DNA from: Vibrio sp. RE86
GTDB taxonomy: Bacteria; Pseudomonadota; Gammaproteobacteria; Enterobacterales; Vibrionaceae
Reading direction: 5' to 3'
Assembly (NCBI RefSeq): GCF_013114545.1
Contig: NZ_VTXI01000015.1
Span: forward strand, 48,245-112,244
Length of the DNA stretch: 64,000 nucleotides
Shown: piece by piece, positions 19,009 through 28,512 of the stretch
Numbering within the stretch: the stretch's first letter is position 1
How the letters are laid out: each line of letters begins with the position of its first letter
Translations under genes and position numbers: made by a program
The notes under the pieces: generated by a model
Told to the model about the DNA's origin: nothing
Databases searched by the model: none
Seen by the model: only the letters and a program-made list of their open reading frames with translations

Positions 19009-21024
19009 TTAATTTTTGCGCCATCGATTTCTACGACCAACCTGAACTTTATTAGGTATTTTTACCTCAACGTTCGCCTTAATCGTCTCTGGCGTTGGTA
19101 TCAACTGCTTTTCTGCTTCTAGGTAACGGCCTTGAACGCCGTGCACCCCTAATTCAATGCTAGTTTTGTATTCTTGCTTTGTTCCAACGCCCACAGCAAT
19201 AACTTGTGTGTCAGTGTCAGCACATGCGCCAATTAAACTCCGAACAAATAGTTGGTTTTCATGACGCTGCTCGATTTTTTTCACTAAGCTGCGATGAAGC
19301 TTTAAATAGTGAATGGGTAGCTCTTTCAAATAGTGGGTACTTACAATAGAGCGTCCAGCTTGACCCACTGCGACTTGTCCACCTAAGCCAACAATCATTT
19401 TGATCACTGGCCGCATGTAATCTAGGTGTTTTACGACTCTTGCCTCCGAAAACTCGAAAATTAACCGAGCACGTAACTCTGAAGGCAACTGAAGCAGTTC
19501 ATCCCTAAACCATTTGAAATATTCTCGATCTGCAAAAGGTATCACATGCAGATTAATAGAGTAACTCTTTGAGCTATCAAGATCTTTTAAATAACGACCA
19601 ATCGCCGTAATTGAGGATTTATCAAGCACCGATTCATAACCAACCGACTCAATGGCCGAATGAAAACGAGAGGCTTTTATGACCCCTTTTTCCGGATCAT
19701 TAATTCGAGCAAATAGTTCATAATGATCAAACTGCTTACTATGTTGCTTGTCTAGTAGATAGCAAGACTGAGAGAAGATGTAGAGTTGGTCCGGCTTTAA
19801 AGCCATATCAAACAATGTACGCCAACGAACACTGCCTCTCTCATCGTCATTAGTATGATGCTTTTGAAAACGGCTCCAAGTATTATTTCGCTGTAGTTGC
19901 GCGCTTTTCAGGGCAGTTTCAGCTTCATCGATAATACGAGTAGCACTCTCACCCTCGTGATACATACTGACACCAATATGTACCCAATCATCATAAGAGA
20001 GAGGCTGAGGTGGTGATAATTTAGTGAGCTGTTTCAAACACTGATTAGCAATGTTTGAAATCTCTTTGCTTGATAAATGCGGTGCAAAGATCGCAAAGTC
20101 AGAACTATAGTAACGCGACAAAATAACATCAGGGTAACGTTGAATAACGTTGGTCAATCCTTCACCAACTTCAATCAAAAACTCATTCGCGACTTGCTTG
20201 CCTTGCTCTTCTTCTACATGATCCCAGTCATCGATGCGCAATAGCATCACCCCGCCACGAGAACCATGTTCTGATAAAGCCGATTCGAGCTTACTATCAA
20301 ACAAAACACGATTAGCGGTTCCGGTCAGTTTGTCCATGAATGTCTGGGTTCGAATGAAGGTATCAAAACGACTGCGCTCTTGACGAGCGTCTTGCAACTC
20401 TTCAATTAAGCGATCAAGCGCTTCACTGGCCGTATAAGGCCATTCTCGAAGATCGCCTTTGGCATGCTCTTCAACTCGACCAGCCAAAATCATTCGTCCA
20501 CGCTCTTCAAGCAGTTCAGAACCATAGAGTTGCTCTTTTAGCCACTTAAGCCCTTGCATTAAACAAAAGACAATTAACCCTACCGCTAGAGTAATCGACC
20601 ACAGTGCCTGCATCGAGTAGCCATAACCAATGTATGGGGGGACGGCTTTGAAGCGAATACGATACCCATCGTTGCGTTCAAGGGTGTATTCAGCATCATG
20701 TAAAAGAGCTTCATCTATTTTGGACGAAGTATCTTTAAAACGATAAATCACCCCATAAGACGATAATAATTCCATCTCCACAATGTTAGATGCTTGCAAC
20801 ATTTTAGGCATCCAGCGCTGAAGAGAATAAGCAGCGTCAGGATCTTCCATCTCTCTATCCACGACATCGACAATGCCTTTTAGAGAGTGGTCTAAGTACT
20901 CTTGTCCTAAACGTTTGAACGATAATGTGCCTCCTAAGAACAAGATAAACATAGCGCTAATGACGATGACAGTCACAAACGCTACTAATCGAGTACTTAG
21001 TTTTAAGGTAGGGGTATACCTCAT
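19009..21024 (-). CDS. csrD: CsrD/MshH, degenerate GGDEF-EAL regulator
   Basis: CsrD (MshH in vibrios) targets the CsrB/CsrC small RNAs to RNase E and so controls CsrA. The 671-residue product has two membrane helices (about 12-34 and 139-160), a HAMP-like linker, a GGDEF domain and an EAL domain. Both catalytic signatures are degenerate: SSDF at 307-310 replaces GGDEF, and ELF at 436-438 replaces EAL. This marks a protein that does not make or break c-di-GMP. I chose the ATG with an AAAGGA site over an upstream in-frame TTG. First gene of the msh run, 9 bases before mshI. Confidence 0.92.
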   Translation of the reverse strand: MRYTPTLKLSTRLVAFVTVIVISAMFILFLGGTLSFKRLGQEYLDHSLKGIVDVVDREMEDPDAAYSLQRWMPKMLQASNIVEMELLSSYGVIYRFKDTSSKIDEALLHDAEYTLERNDGYRIRFKAVPPYIGYGYSMQALWSITLAVGLIVFCLMQGLKWLKEQLYGSELLEERGRMILAGRVEEHAKGDLREWPYTASEALDRLIEELQDARQERSRFDTFIRTQTFMDKLTGTANRVLFDSKLESALSEHGSRGGVMLLRIDDWDHVEEEQGKQVANEFLIEVGEGLTNVIQRYPDVILSRYYSSDFAIFAPHLSSKEISNIANQCLKQLTKLSPPQPLSYDDWVHIGVSMYHEGESATRIIDEAETALKSAQLQRNNTWSRFQKHHTNDDERGSVRWRTLFDMALKPDQLYIFSQSCYLLDKQHSKQFDHYELFARINDPEKGVIKASRFHSAIESVGYESVLDKSSITAIGRYLKDLDSSKSYSINLHVIPFADREYFKWFRDELLQLPSELRARLIFEFSEARVVKHLDYMRPVIKMIVGLGGQVAVGQAGRSIVSTHYLKELPIHYLKLHRSLVKKIEQRHENQLFVRSLIGACADTDTQVIAVGVGTKQEYKTSIELGVHGVQGRYLEAEKQLIPTPETIKANVEVKIPNKVQVGRRNRWRKN

Positions 21025-21148
21025 CAGTGAAAAATCCTTTTTCAATAAAAGACATCATTCTTATCGGGATGGTAACCCATATATAATGAGTTTACTATCG
21101 TTTAACAATGGACTTACGTAAGAAGTACATTGCTTCACTTCATAATAT

Positions 21149-21177
21149 AAAAAAGCCGCGACATGCGCGGCTTTTTT
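21149..21177 (-). terminator. Rho-independent terminator of ssb
   Basis: A GC-rich stem (GCCGCG / CGCGGC, 5-base loop) flanked by A6 and T6 lies 15 bases after the ssb stop. On the minus strand it has a good U-tract, so ssb ends here and does not run into csrD. Confidence 0.92.
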
Positions 21178-21191
21178 CCAATAACAGACAC

Positions 21192-21725
21192 TTAGAATGG
21201 GATGTCGTCATCAAAATCCATCGGTGGCTCATTGTATTGAGGCTGAGCTTGCTGAGGTTGAGACTGAGGCTTCTGCTGCGCTGGTTGATGTTGCATCGGC
21301 TGTTGAGGCTGACCCCAACCACCTTGCTGAGGCTGAGATTGACCCATACCTTGTGCTGGAGCACCACCTTGGGCACGGCCACCTAGCATTTGCATAACAC
21401 CGTTAAAGCCTTGAACAACCACTTCTGTTGTGTAGCGATCTTGACCGTTTTGGTCTTGCCATTTACGAGTTTGTAGTTGGCCTTCAACATACACTTGAGA
21501 ACCTTTACGTAGGTACTCACCCGCAACTTCTGCAAGCTTGCCAAACAGAGCAACACGGTGCCACTCAGTTTTTTCACGCTGCTCACCCGTTGCTTTATCA
21601 CGCCATGATTCAGACGTTGCGATAGTGATATTTGCCACAGCACCGCCATTTGGCATGTAACGTATCTCAGGGTCAGAACCCAGATTTCCGACTAAAATAA
21701 CTTTGTTAACTCCACGGCTAGCCAT
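21192..21725 (-). CDS. ssb: Single-stranded DNA-binding protein SSB
   Basis: SSB coats single-stranded DNA in replication, repair and recombination. The 177-residue protein has the OB-fold ([20 protein letters not shown], then [18 protein letters not shown] and [17 protein letters not shown]) in the first 110 residues. A Gln/Gly/Pro-rich linker follows, then the acidic partner-binding tail [14 protein letters not shown] ribosome site precedes the ATG. It is divergent from qstR across about 290 bases. I found no CTG-N10-CAG LexA site in that gap. A good terminator follows. Confidence 0.98.
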   Translation of the reverse strand: MASRGVNKVILVGNLGSDPEIRYMPNGGAVANITIATSESWRDKATGEQREKTEWHRVALFGKLAEVAGEYLRKGSQVYVEGQLQTRKWQDQNGQDRYTTEVVVQGFNGVMQMLGGRAQGGAPAQGMGQSQPQQGGWGQPQQPMQHQPAQQKPQSQPQQAQPQYNEPPMDFDDDIPF

Positions 21726-22013
21726 GTTTCACTCCGTCCAAAATTGATGTTGATGTAGAAATAGCGCGCTAGGATAACACGCTTTGCGCTTGGTACAAAT
21801 GTCTCTACCAACAATGTCCTTTCATCACAACTTTCAATATTATACAAAATGTAATTTTGGAGACTACTCAACTGATAACCAATCTGAGTAATAGGTTAAT
21901 TACCGTTTGCTATGAAATAAAACGCAAACACCACACCTAGATTCGCACTTAAAACCCTTATGCTTCATTGTGCATAAACACAACAAAACGTCAGATAGCA
22001 AAAGGAATTGAAA

Positions 22014-22667
22014 ATGGCTAAAAACAGTTATAGCAGAACCATTTACTTTTTATGTGAAGATGTCAGCGCAGACTATCCAACTATCAACCAACTTGAGCAA
22101 CAGATAGGCCAACCTATCCCACGCATTATTCCTCAAGACTTACTGCTCGCACTGCAGCAGCATAAACATCGTATTTTAATGATAGACCATCAAGATTATC
22201 TCAACATTAAAAGCCAAATTCGTGAATTGCCGCTGGCTGATAAGTCGTTTGAAACTATCATTTTCAATCTCTCTCACCGCTTAACAACCGATGAAGTCCT
22301 CTCCTTTGGTCACTTAAAGGGGCTGTTTTATCAAGAAGAGACCATCGATGTGATAGCCAAAGGGTGCGAAGCGATCATCAATGGAGAAAACTGGTTACCA
22401 AGAAAAGTGGTTGCTCAGCTGCTATTCCACTATCGAAACATGGTTGAAACTCAAACGACACCCGCGACTGTCGACCTCACCACTCGTGAGATTCAGATCT
22501 TGCGTTTTTTAATGACAGGGGCATCCAACATACAAATAGCAGATGATATGTTTATCAGTGAGTTTACGGTCAAGTCCCATTTGCAGAAGATATTCAAAAA
22601 GCTATGTGTAAAGAACCGCGTGCAAGCCGCCGCATGGGCCAAGCAACACATGCAGCCATTGTCTTAA
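22014..22667 (+). CDS. qstR: QstR-type LuxR/VpsT-family regulator
   Basis: A 217-residue regulator of the CsgD/VpsT class: degenerate receiver-like N-terminal domain (1-135) and LuxR-type helix-turn-helix (about 153-215, LTTREIQILRFLMTGASN...FTVKSHLQKIFKK). Its place between ssb and galU is that of V. cholerae qstR (VC0396), which relays TfoX and HapR signals to competence and type VI secretion genes. At residues 127-130 it has WLPR where c-di-GMP-binding VpsT has W[F/L/M][T/S]R, so nucleotide binding is doubtful. The chosen ATG has an AAAGGA site 7 bases upstream. The assignment rests on synteny and domain plan. Confidence 0.85.
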   Translation: MAKNSYSRTIYFLCEDVSADYPTINQLEQQIGQPIPRIIPQDLLLALQQHKHRILMIDHQDYLNIKSQIRELPLADKSFETIIFNLSHRLTTDEVLSFGHLKGLFYQEETIDVIAKGCEAIINGENWLPRKVVAQLLFHYRNMVETQTTPATVDLTTREIQILRFLMTGASNIQIADDMFISEFTVKSHLQKIFKKLCVKNRVQAAAWAKQHMQPLS

Positions 22668-22784
22668 TTGTTTAACACACCTTAACTTTTTAAACGGAAT
22701 ATTGGCGTATTCATTATCTATTCACACAAACCATGATATTGTTGCGCCAATTCTATGAGAAATAAAAATTTAAAGGGTTTAACT

Positions 22785-23660
22785 ATGATCAAGAAGTGTC
22801 TGTTCCCTGCCGCTGGCTACGGTACACGTTTTCTACCTGCAACTAAATCGATGCCAAAAGAGATGATGCCAGTGGTAAACAAACCACTGATCGAATATGG
22901 CGTTGAAGAAGCGATCCATGCAGGTATGACCGGTATGTGTATTGTGACTGGCCGTGGCAAACACTCAATCATGGACCACTTTGATAAAAACTACGAACTA
23001 GAACATCAAATCAGCGGAACCAATAAAGAAGATCTGTTGGTTGATATCCGTGACATCATTGACTCAGCAAACTTTACCTATATCCGCCAACGTGAAATGA
23101 AAGGTTTAGGTCATGCCATTCTAACCGGTAAAGAGCTGATCGGTGACGAACCTTTCGCTGTTGTGCTTGCCGACGACCTTTGTGTCAATGAGCAAGAAGG
23201 CGTTCTCGAACAGATGGTGGCGCTATTTAAGCAATTCCGCTGTTCAATTGTTGCGGTACAAGAAGTACCCGAAGATGAAACACACAAATACGGCGTTATC
23301 TCAGGAGAGATGATCAAAGACGATATTTTCCGTGTTGATGATATGGTAGAGAAACCAGAACCGGGCACAGCGCCAAGCAACCTTGCAATCATCGGTCGCT
23401 ACATTCTGACTCCAGACATTTTCGAGTTAATCGAAAATACCGAACCTGGTAAAGGTGGTGAAATCCAGATTACCGATGCGCTACTAAAACAAGCCAAAGC
23501 GGGCTGTGTATTAGCTTATAAATTTAAAGGTCAACGTTTTGACTGCGGTAGCGTTGAAGGCTATATCGAAGCAACTAACTACTGCTTTGAGAACCTCTAC
23601 TTAAAAGACACTAAGAAATCTGAACTGGGTAAACAAAAAACAACCAAAGAGAACGCATAA
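22785..23660 (+). CDS. galU: UTP-glucose-1-phosphate uridylyltransferase GalU
   Basis: GalU makes UDP-glucose from glucose-1-phosphate and UTP for lipopolysaccharide, capsule and trehalose or galactose pathways. The 291-residue product opens MIKKCLFPAAGYGTRFLPA with the nucleotide-binding loop, then KSMPKEMMPVVNKP. VVLADDLC and the catalytic-site EKPEPGTAPSN region follow. An in-frame ATG ten codons upstream was rejected because AAAGGG sits at the right distance before this one and GalU proteins start here. Single gene with its own terminator. Confidence 0.97.
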   Translation: MIKKCLFPAAGYGTRFLPATKSMPKEMMPVVNKPLIEYGVEEAIHAGMTGMCIVTGRGKHSIMDHFDKNYELEHQISGTNKEDLLVDIRDIIDSANFTYIRQREMKGLGHAILTGKELIGDEPFAVVLADDLCVNEQEGVLEQMVALFKQFRCSIVAVQEVPEDETHKYGVISGEMIKDDIFRVDDMVEKPEPGTAPSNLAIIGRYILTPDIFELIENTEPGKGGEIQITDALLKQAKAGCVLAYKFKGQRFDCGSVEGYIEATNYCFENLYLKDTKKSELGKQKTTKENA

Positions 23661-23687
23661 CGCGAACTGATTTAACCGTATATCCCC

Positions 23688-23716
23688 AAGGCGACTTATT
23701 CTAGTCGCCTTTTTTG
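23688..23716 (+). terminator. Rho-independent terminator of galU
   Basis: A 9-bp perfect stem (AAGGCGACT / AGTCGCCTT) with a 6-base loop followed by six T lies 28 bases after the galU stop. Confidence 0.93.
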
Positions 23717-23717
23717 T

Positions 23718-23737
23718 TACTGTTTTTTTATCCAGTA
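23718..23737 (+). promoter_or_regulatory. LexA (SOS) box upstream of uvrA
   Basis: The 20-base sequence TACTGTTTTTTTATCCAGTA has the full CTG-N10-CAG LexA core with matching outer TA on each side, 66 bases before the uvrA start. uvrA is a classical SOS gene in gammaproteobacteria, so LexA repression here is expected. No other convincing site was found in the neighbouring ssb upstream region. Confidence 0.85.
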
Positions 23738-23802
23738 TTTATTTGCACATTTCTCACACTATGTAATACTTAGCCAACTTATTTTTGCATAGAGTGATAA
23801 GA

Positions 23803-26625
23803 ATGGATCAGATCGAAGTTCGTGGTGCTCGCACCCATAACCTGAAGAATATCAACCTAACCATCCCTAGGGATAAGCTGATTGTAATCACTGGTTTATC
23901 GGGTTCAGGTAAATCTTCTCTCGCCTTTGATACACTCTACGCGGAAGGCCAGCGTCGATATGTAGAATCGCTGTCTGCCTACGCACGCCAATTCTTATCC
24001 TTAATGGAAAAGCCAGATGTCGACCATATTGAAGGCCTCTCTCCTGCTATCTCTATCGAGCAAAAATCGACCTCTCATAACCCACGTTCAACTGTCGGTA
24101 CCATCACTGAAGTCTACGATTACTTACGACTGCTGTATGCGCGTGTCGGTGAGCCTCGTTGTCCAGATCATCATGTCCCATTAGCTGCTCAGACTATATC
24201 TCAGATGGTCGACAAGGTACTTGAACTTCCCGAAGGCTCAAAAATGATGCTGTTGGCACCTATTGTAAAAGAACGCAAAGGTGAACATGTTAAAACACTT
24301 GAGAATCTTGCAGCACAAGGGTTTATTCGCGCACGAATCGATGGCGAAACCTGTGATCTTTCCGATCCACCGACGTTAGAGCTTCACAAAAAGCACACTA
24401 TTGAGGTCGTCGTTGATCGCTTTAAAGTACGCAGCGATCTTCAACAACGTTTAGCCGAATCCTTTGAAACGGTGCTTGAACTCTCCGGTGGTATTGCCGT
24501 AGTCGCTCCAATGAATGGAGATGGTGAAGAGATCATTTTCTCAGCTAACTTTGCTTGCCCTCAATGTGGATACAGCATGCAGGAGTTGGAACCTCGTCTA
24601 TTTTCATTCAACAATCCAGCAGGAGCTTGCCACACTTGTGATGGGCTAGGCGTTCAACAATATTTTGATCCAGATAGAGTCATCGTTGATGATTCATTAA
24701 GCCTAGCGGAAGGGGCAATTCGAGGATGGGATCAAAAGAACTACTACTACTTTCAGATGCTTTCTTCACTGGCCGAGCATTATGGTTTTGATCTACATGC
24801 GCCATTTAACTCGTTACCTAAGAAAACGCGCGATATCATTCTAACCGGTTCAGGTCGCACAGAAGTCGAGTTTAAATACATCAATGACCGCGGTGATATC
24901 CGTGTTAAGCGCCACCCATTTGAAGGAATACTTAACACCCTTGAACGTCGCTACCGCGATACCGAATCTAACTCCGTTCGTGAAGATCTCGCCAAGTATA
25001 TATCGACCAAGACCTGTTCGAGCTGTGATGGTAGCCGCTTACGCTTGGAGGCCAGAAATGTATTTATTGGCGATACCACGCTGCCCGAAATTGTTGAGCT
25101 TAGCATCGCCGATGCACTGAGCTTCTTCGAGTCACTGAACCTTGAAGGGCAACGCGGGCAGATTGCTGAGAAGGTGATGAAGGAGATCAACGACCGATTA
25201 CAGTTCCTCGTCAACGTTGGTCTCAACTACTTAAATCTTTCACGCAGTGCTGAAACACTGTCAGGTGGTGAAGCGCAGCGTATTCGCCTAGCTAGTCAAA
25301 TCGGAGCAGGCTTAGTGGGTGTAATGTACGTCCTTGATGAACCTTCCATTGGTTTGCACCAGCGAGACAACGAACGCCTGTTAAAAACACTGACTCACCT
25401 GCGAGATCTAGGCAATACAGTACTGGTTGTAGAACATGATGAAGATGCGATTCGCATAGCTGACCATGTGATTGATATCGGCCCTGGCGCTGGCGTGCAT
25501 GGCGGTAATGTTGTCGCAGAAGGGACAATGGAAGAGATCGTCGCCAATCCAAACTCTCTGACTGGTCAGTACCTCAGCGGTAAAAAAGAAATCGCGATAC
25601 CAGAGAATCGTACACCAATCGACAAGAAAAAGGTCGTTGAGCTTATTGGGGCTACCGGCAACAACTTGAAAGATGTGTCATTGAAAATTCCAGTCGGCTT
25701 ATTTAGCTGTATTACTGGTGTGTCGGGTTCAGGTAAATCAACACTAATCAATGATACGTTCTTCAAAATTGCTCACACGCAACTCAACGGCGCCACAACC
25801 GCAACCCCTGCACCCTATAAAAAAATCAACGGTCTAGAGCACTTTGATAAAGTCATTGATATCGACCAGAGCCCTATTGGTCGTACTCCACGCTCAAACC
25901 CTGCTACTTACACAGGAATATTCACGCCAATTCGTGAACTGTTTGCAGGCACACAAGAGTCTCGCTCTCGAGGTTACAAACCAGGGCGCTTTAGCTTCAA
26001 CGTACGCGGTGGACGCTGTGAAGCGTGTCAGGGAGATGGTGTTATCAAAGTAGAGATGCACTTCCTGCCAGACGTCTATGTTCCTTGTGATGTGTGTAAA
26101 GGTAAACGCTACAACCGTGAAACGTTAGAAGTTCATTACAAAGGGAAAACCATTGATGAAGTGCTCGAGTTAACCGTAGAAGATGCTCGCGAGTTCTTTG
26201 ACCCAGTACCTGTTATTGCGCGTAAACTTCAGACGTTGATGGATGTGGGTCTCTCTTATATCCGACTTGGTCAAGCAGCAACAACGCTTTCCGGCGGCGA
26301 GGCTCAACGCGTGAAACTTGCTCGTGAACTGTCAAAACGTGATACAGGGAAAACGCTCTATATTCTCGATGAGCCCACAACCGGTCTTCACTTCCATGAT
26401 ATTCAACAACTGTTAACCGTGCTTCATCGCCTACGCGACCATGGTAATACTGTTGTTGTGATAGAGCACAACCTAGATGTCATTAAGACGGCCGACTGGA
26501 TTGTCGATTTAGGGCCAGAAGGAGGACAAGGTGGCGGTGAAATTATTGCAACAGGTACACCTGAAGATGTGGCTCTAGTCGAAGGCTCACATACTGCTCG
26601 GTTCCTCAAGCCTATGTTAAAATAG
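23803..26625 (+). CDS. uvrA: Excinuclease ABC subunit UvrA
   Basis: UvrA is the damage-sensing ATPase of nucleotide excision repair; it loads UvrB on lesions. The 940-residue protein has two ABC modules: Walker [10 protein letters not shown] at 31-39 and GVSGSGKST in the second half, with LSGGEAQR signatures in both. Both four-Cys zinc modules are present (CPQC...CHTC and CEAC...CDVC). I chose the ATG giving [16 protein letters not shown], the usual UvrA start, over an in-frame TTG six codons upstream. Preceded by a LexA box and followed by a strong terminator. Confidence 0.98.
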   Translation: MDQIEVRGARTHNLKNINLTIPRDKLIVITGLSGSGKSSLAFDTLYAEGQRRYVESLSAYARQFLSLMEKPDVDHIEGLSPAISIEQKSTSHNPRSTVGTITEVYDYLRLLYARVGEPRCPDHHVPLAAQTISQMVDKVLELPEGSKMMLLAPIVKERKGEHVKTLENLAAQGFIRARIDGETCDLSDPPTLELHKKHTIEVVVDRFKVRSDLQQRLAESFETVLELSGGIAVVAPMNGDGEEIIFSANFACPQCGYSMQELEPRLFSFNNPAGACHTCDGLGVQQYFDPDRVIVDDSLSLAEGAIRGWDQKNYYYFQMLSSLAEHYGFDLHAPFNSLPKKTRDIILTGSGRTEVEFKYINDRGDIRVKRHPFEGILNTLERRYRDTESNSVREDLAKYISTKTCSSCDGSRLRLEARNVFIGDTTLPEIVELSIADALSFFESLNLEGQRGQIAEKVMKEINDRLQFLVNVGLNYLNLSRSAETLSGGEAQRIRLASQIGAGLVGVMYVLDEPSIGLHQRDNERLLKTLTHLRDLGNTVLVVEHDEDAIRIADHVIDIGPGAGVHGGNVVAEGTMEEIVANPNSLTGQYLSGKKEIAIPENRTPIDKKKVVELIGATGNNLKDVSLKIPVGLFSCITGVSGSGKSTLINDTFFKIAHTQLNGATTATPAPYKKINGLEHFDKVIDIDQSPIGRTPRSNPATYTGIFTPIRELFAGTQESRSRGYKPGRFSFNVRGGRCEACQGDGVIKVEMHFLPDVYVPCDVCKGKRYNRETLEVHYKGKTIDEVLELTVEDAREFFDPVPVIARKLQTLMDVGLSYIRLGQAATTLSGGEAQRVKLARELSKRDTGKTLYILDEPTTGLHFHDIQQLLTVLHRLRDHGNTVVVIEHNLDVIKTADWIVDLGPEGGQGGGEIIATGTPEDVALVEGSHTARFLKPMLK

Positions 26626-26644
26626 CAATTAATTGTAAGATAAA

Positions 26645-26679
26645 CAGACCAGAGAAGCGTATCTCTGGTCTGTTTTTTT
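26645..26679 (+). terminator. Rho-independent terminator of uvrA
   Basis: An 11-bp perfect stem (CAGACCAGAGA / TCTCTGGTCTG) with a 6-base loop and seven T starts 20 bases after uvrA. It ends about 16 bases before pglL, separating the two. Confidence 0.95.
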
Positions 26680-26694
26680 AAGGGTGTTGTATTT

Positions 26695-28464
26695 ATGGCG
26701 ACTACGCATGTAACAGGGACAGAGCTTGAGACTAAGGCGCCGAAGCTTCCTTTGATCAAACCTTTCTTGGCTTCTATTGGAGTAGTCTACCTACTCGCAA
26801 TGCACTTTTTTATGCCTAATCCAGGTGGATCTGGGCTTGCGCTTGCATTCAACCCAGCCACATGGCTCGGAGTTGCATTTGCATTAGCCATTGGCCTTTA
26901 TCAAGTCGGCACCAATGGTACTTTTAAATACAACAAGCTGACGATCGGCTTGTTCCTTTGCTGCGTCATGCTCACTCTTCCAGCGCTGTACACCAATTCA
27001 AACCTATCACTTTCTATTGGTCGCTTAGTCGGTTTATGGGTTGGCTTGTTACTCTTTGTCACCCTTCAACAATTTCGTTTCAGCAATAAACAGAAGCAAC
27101 GCTTGCTTTGGTTTATCACCATAGCAGTCTTCATAGAGGCCCTGTTTGGATGGATTCAGTTTTTTCTACTCGAACCAGGAAACCTCTTCGGCTACAACAC
27201 CGTAAAAAATCGCCCTTACGGCATATTTCAGCAGCCCAATGTCATGGCAAGTTTCCTAGCAACCGGACTGGCTTTATCGGGTTACCTGCTTACCCGCCAC
27301 CCGTGTAAGTACGGGAGAAAAGTGAGTGAGGTAGCACTACTCTATTTGATGCCAATTGCGACCATTCCTCTGCTGATATTTTTAGCATCTCGAACTGGCT
27401 GGCTTGCGGCTCTCCTCTCGATAGCCTTTTTATTACCTTACCTCTATAGATTCGCAACAAGAAAACGATTTTTGGGTTGGTCACTCGCCATTATTGCCGG
27501 CCTTGGAGTCGGGGTTGCCCATAATATGCTTGCAGAAGAAGGGTCACTGGCTGCAAAGAGGGCTCACATTGAGAGCCCAAGGCAGTACACCTTCCCTCAA
27601 GCGCTCGATATGCTGATCGAAAAGCCATTTACTGGTTACGGTTATGGTCGCTTTGAACCTGAATATATTGTCTACACTGCGCGTCAGCATCAGCTCAACC
27701 CTAACTACAAACCTGGGTTAGCCTCAATGGATCACCCTCATAATGAGTTACTGTATTGGGGGGTAGAAGGTGGGCTATTGCCGATTATGGGGATTTTACT
27801 CGCGGCTATTTTGGTTCTATCACGGATAGCACAAGGCACTAAAGGCAGTCGTCTGGCGCTTTTCGCTCTATTTGTTCCAATAGTCCTACACAGTCAGCTT
27901 GAGTACCCATTTTATCACTCAGCCATTCACTGGATTACCTTTGTCATTCTGCTCTATTGGGTTGATCAGAGAACAGCCTCGTACCGACAAAACTCCTTAA
28001 GCTTTGTGTCTCAGACCATACTTAGGGTATTGAGTTTAGTCGTGCCCATCATCACCAGTTTCTATATGCTGAGTACACTGCATACCAACTATGTACTGAC
28101 CAACTTTGAGCGATCCCACCCTAAAAATCCTGAGATCCTCGAGCTAGTTTCTAACCCTGTGGTTTGGAAAGACCGTTACGATTGGGACATTTTCAGTACC
28201 TACCTCAATATTGGTCTATATCAACAAGATCCTAAGTTTATTCAACCTTATATCGATTGGTCATTAGAGATCATTGAAAATAAACCGCGTCCTGCGTTTT
28301 ACAACAATCTTATTCTTGCTTACCAAGGGTTGGGGGACAGCGTTAAAGCAGAGCAGATTCGGCGCGAAGCTCAATTCCTATTCCCTAACCGCGACTTCTC
28401 AGATGTTCAATATATTCCACCGAACATCGATGCCCTCAAAGCAGACGCAGAGCAGCAAGAGTAA
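26695..28464 (+). CDS. pglL: PglL-family protein O-oligosaccharyltransferase (Wzy/WaaL superfamily)
   Basis: A 589-residue polytopic inner-membrane protein with about a dozen spans and a large periplasmic loop carrying MDHPHNELLYWGVEGG, whose His is conserved in PglL/PilO/WaaL ligases. The C-terminal region matches the Wzy_C_2 (DUF3366) type of PglL. The family moves undecaprenyl-linked glycans onto Ser/Thr of exported proteins, often pilins. Position after uvrA matches V. cholerae VC0393, shown to have PglL activity as I recall. No glycan-synthesis genes adjoin. Acceptor here unknown; Thr/Ser-rich exported proteins of the MSHA locus are possible but untested. Confidence 0.85.
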   Translation: MATTHVTGTELETKAPKLPLIKPFLASIGVVYLLAMHFFMPNPGGSGLALAFNPATWLGVAFALAIGLYQVGTNGTFKYNKLTIGLFLCCVMLTLPALYTNSNLSLSIGRLVGLWVGLLLFVTLQQFRFSNKQKQRLLWFITIAVFIEALFGWIQFFLLEPGNLFGYNTVKNRPYGIFQQPNVMASFLATGLALSGYLLTRHPCKYGRKVSEVALLYLMPIATIPLLIFLASRTGWLAALLSIAFLLPYLYRFATRKRFLGWSLAIIAGLGVGVAHNMLAEEGSLAAKRAHIESPRQYTFPQALDMLIEKPFTGYGYGRFEPEYIVYTARQHQLNPNYKPGLASMDHPHNELLYWGVEGGLLPIMGILLAAILVLSRIAQGTKGSRLALFALFVPIVLHSQLEYPFYHSAIHWITFVILLYWVDQRTASYRQNSLSFVSQTILRVLSLVVPIITSFYMLSTLHTNYVLTNFERSHPKNPEILELVSNPVVWKDRYDWDIFSTYLNIGLYQQDPKFIQPYIDWSLEIIENKPRPAFYNNLILAYQGLGDSVKAEQIRREAQFLFPNRDFSDVQYIPPNIDALKADAEQQE

Positions 28465-28471
28465 CGAAACG

Positions 28472-28505
28472 AATAAAGGCGACCAAATGGCCGCCTTTAT
28501 TTGTT
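28472..28505. terminator. Bidirectional terminator between pglL and the aminotransferase gene
   Basis: A long stem (AATAAAGGCG / CGCCTTTATT with further GGCC pairing) lies between two convergent genes. T-rich flanks on each strand let it serve pglL on the plus strand and the aminotransferase gene on the minus strand. Confidence 0.85.
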
Positions 28506-28512
28506 TCCCACT

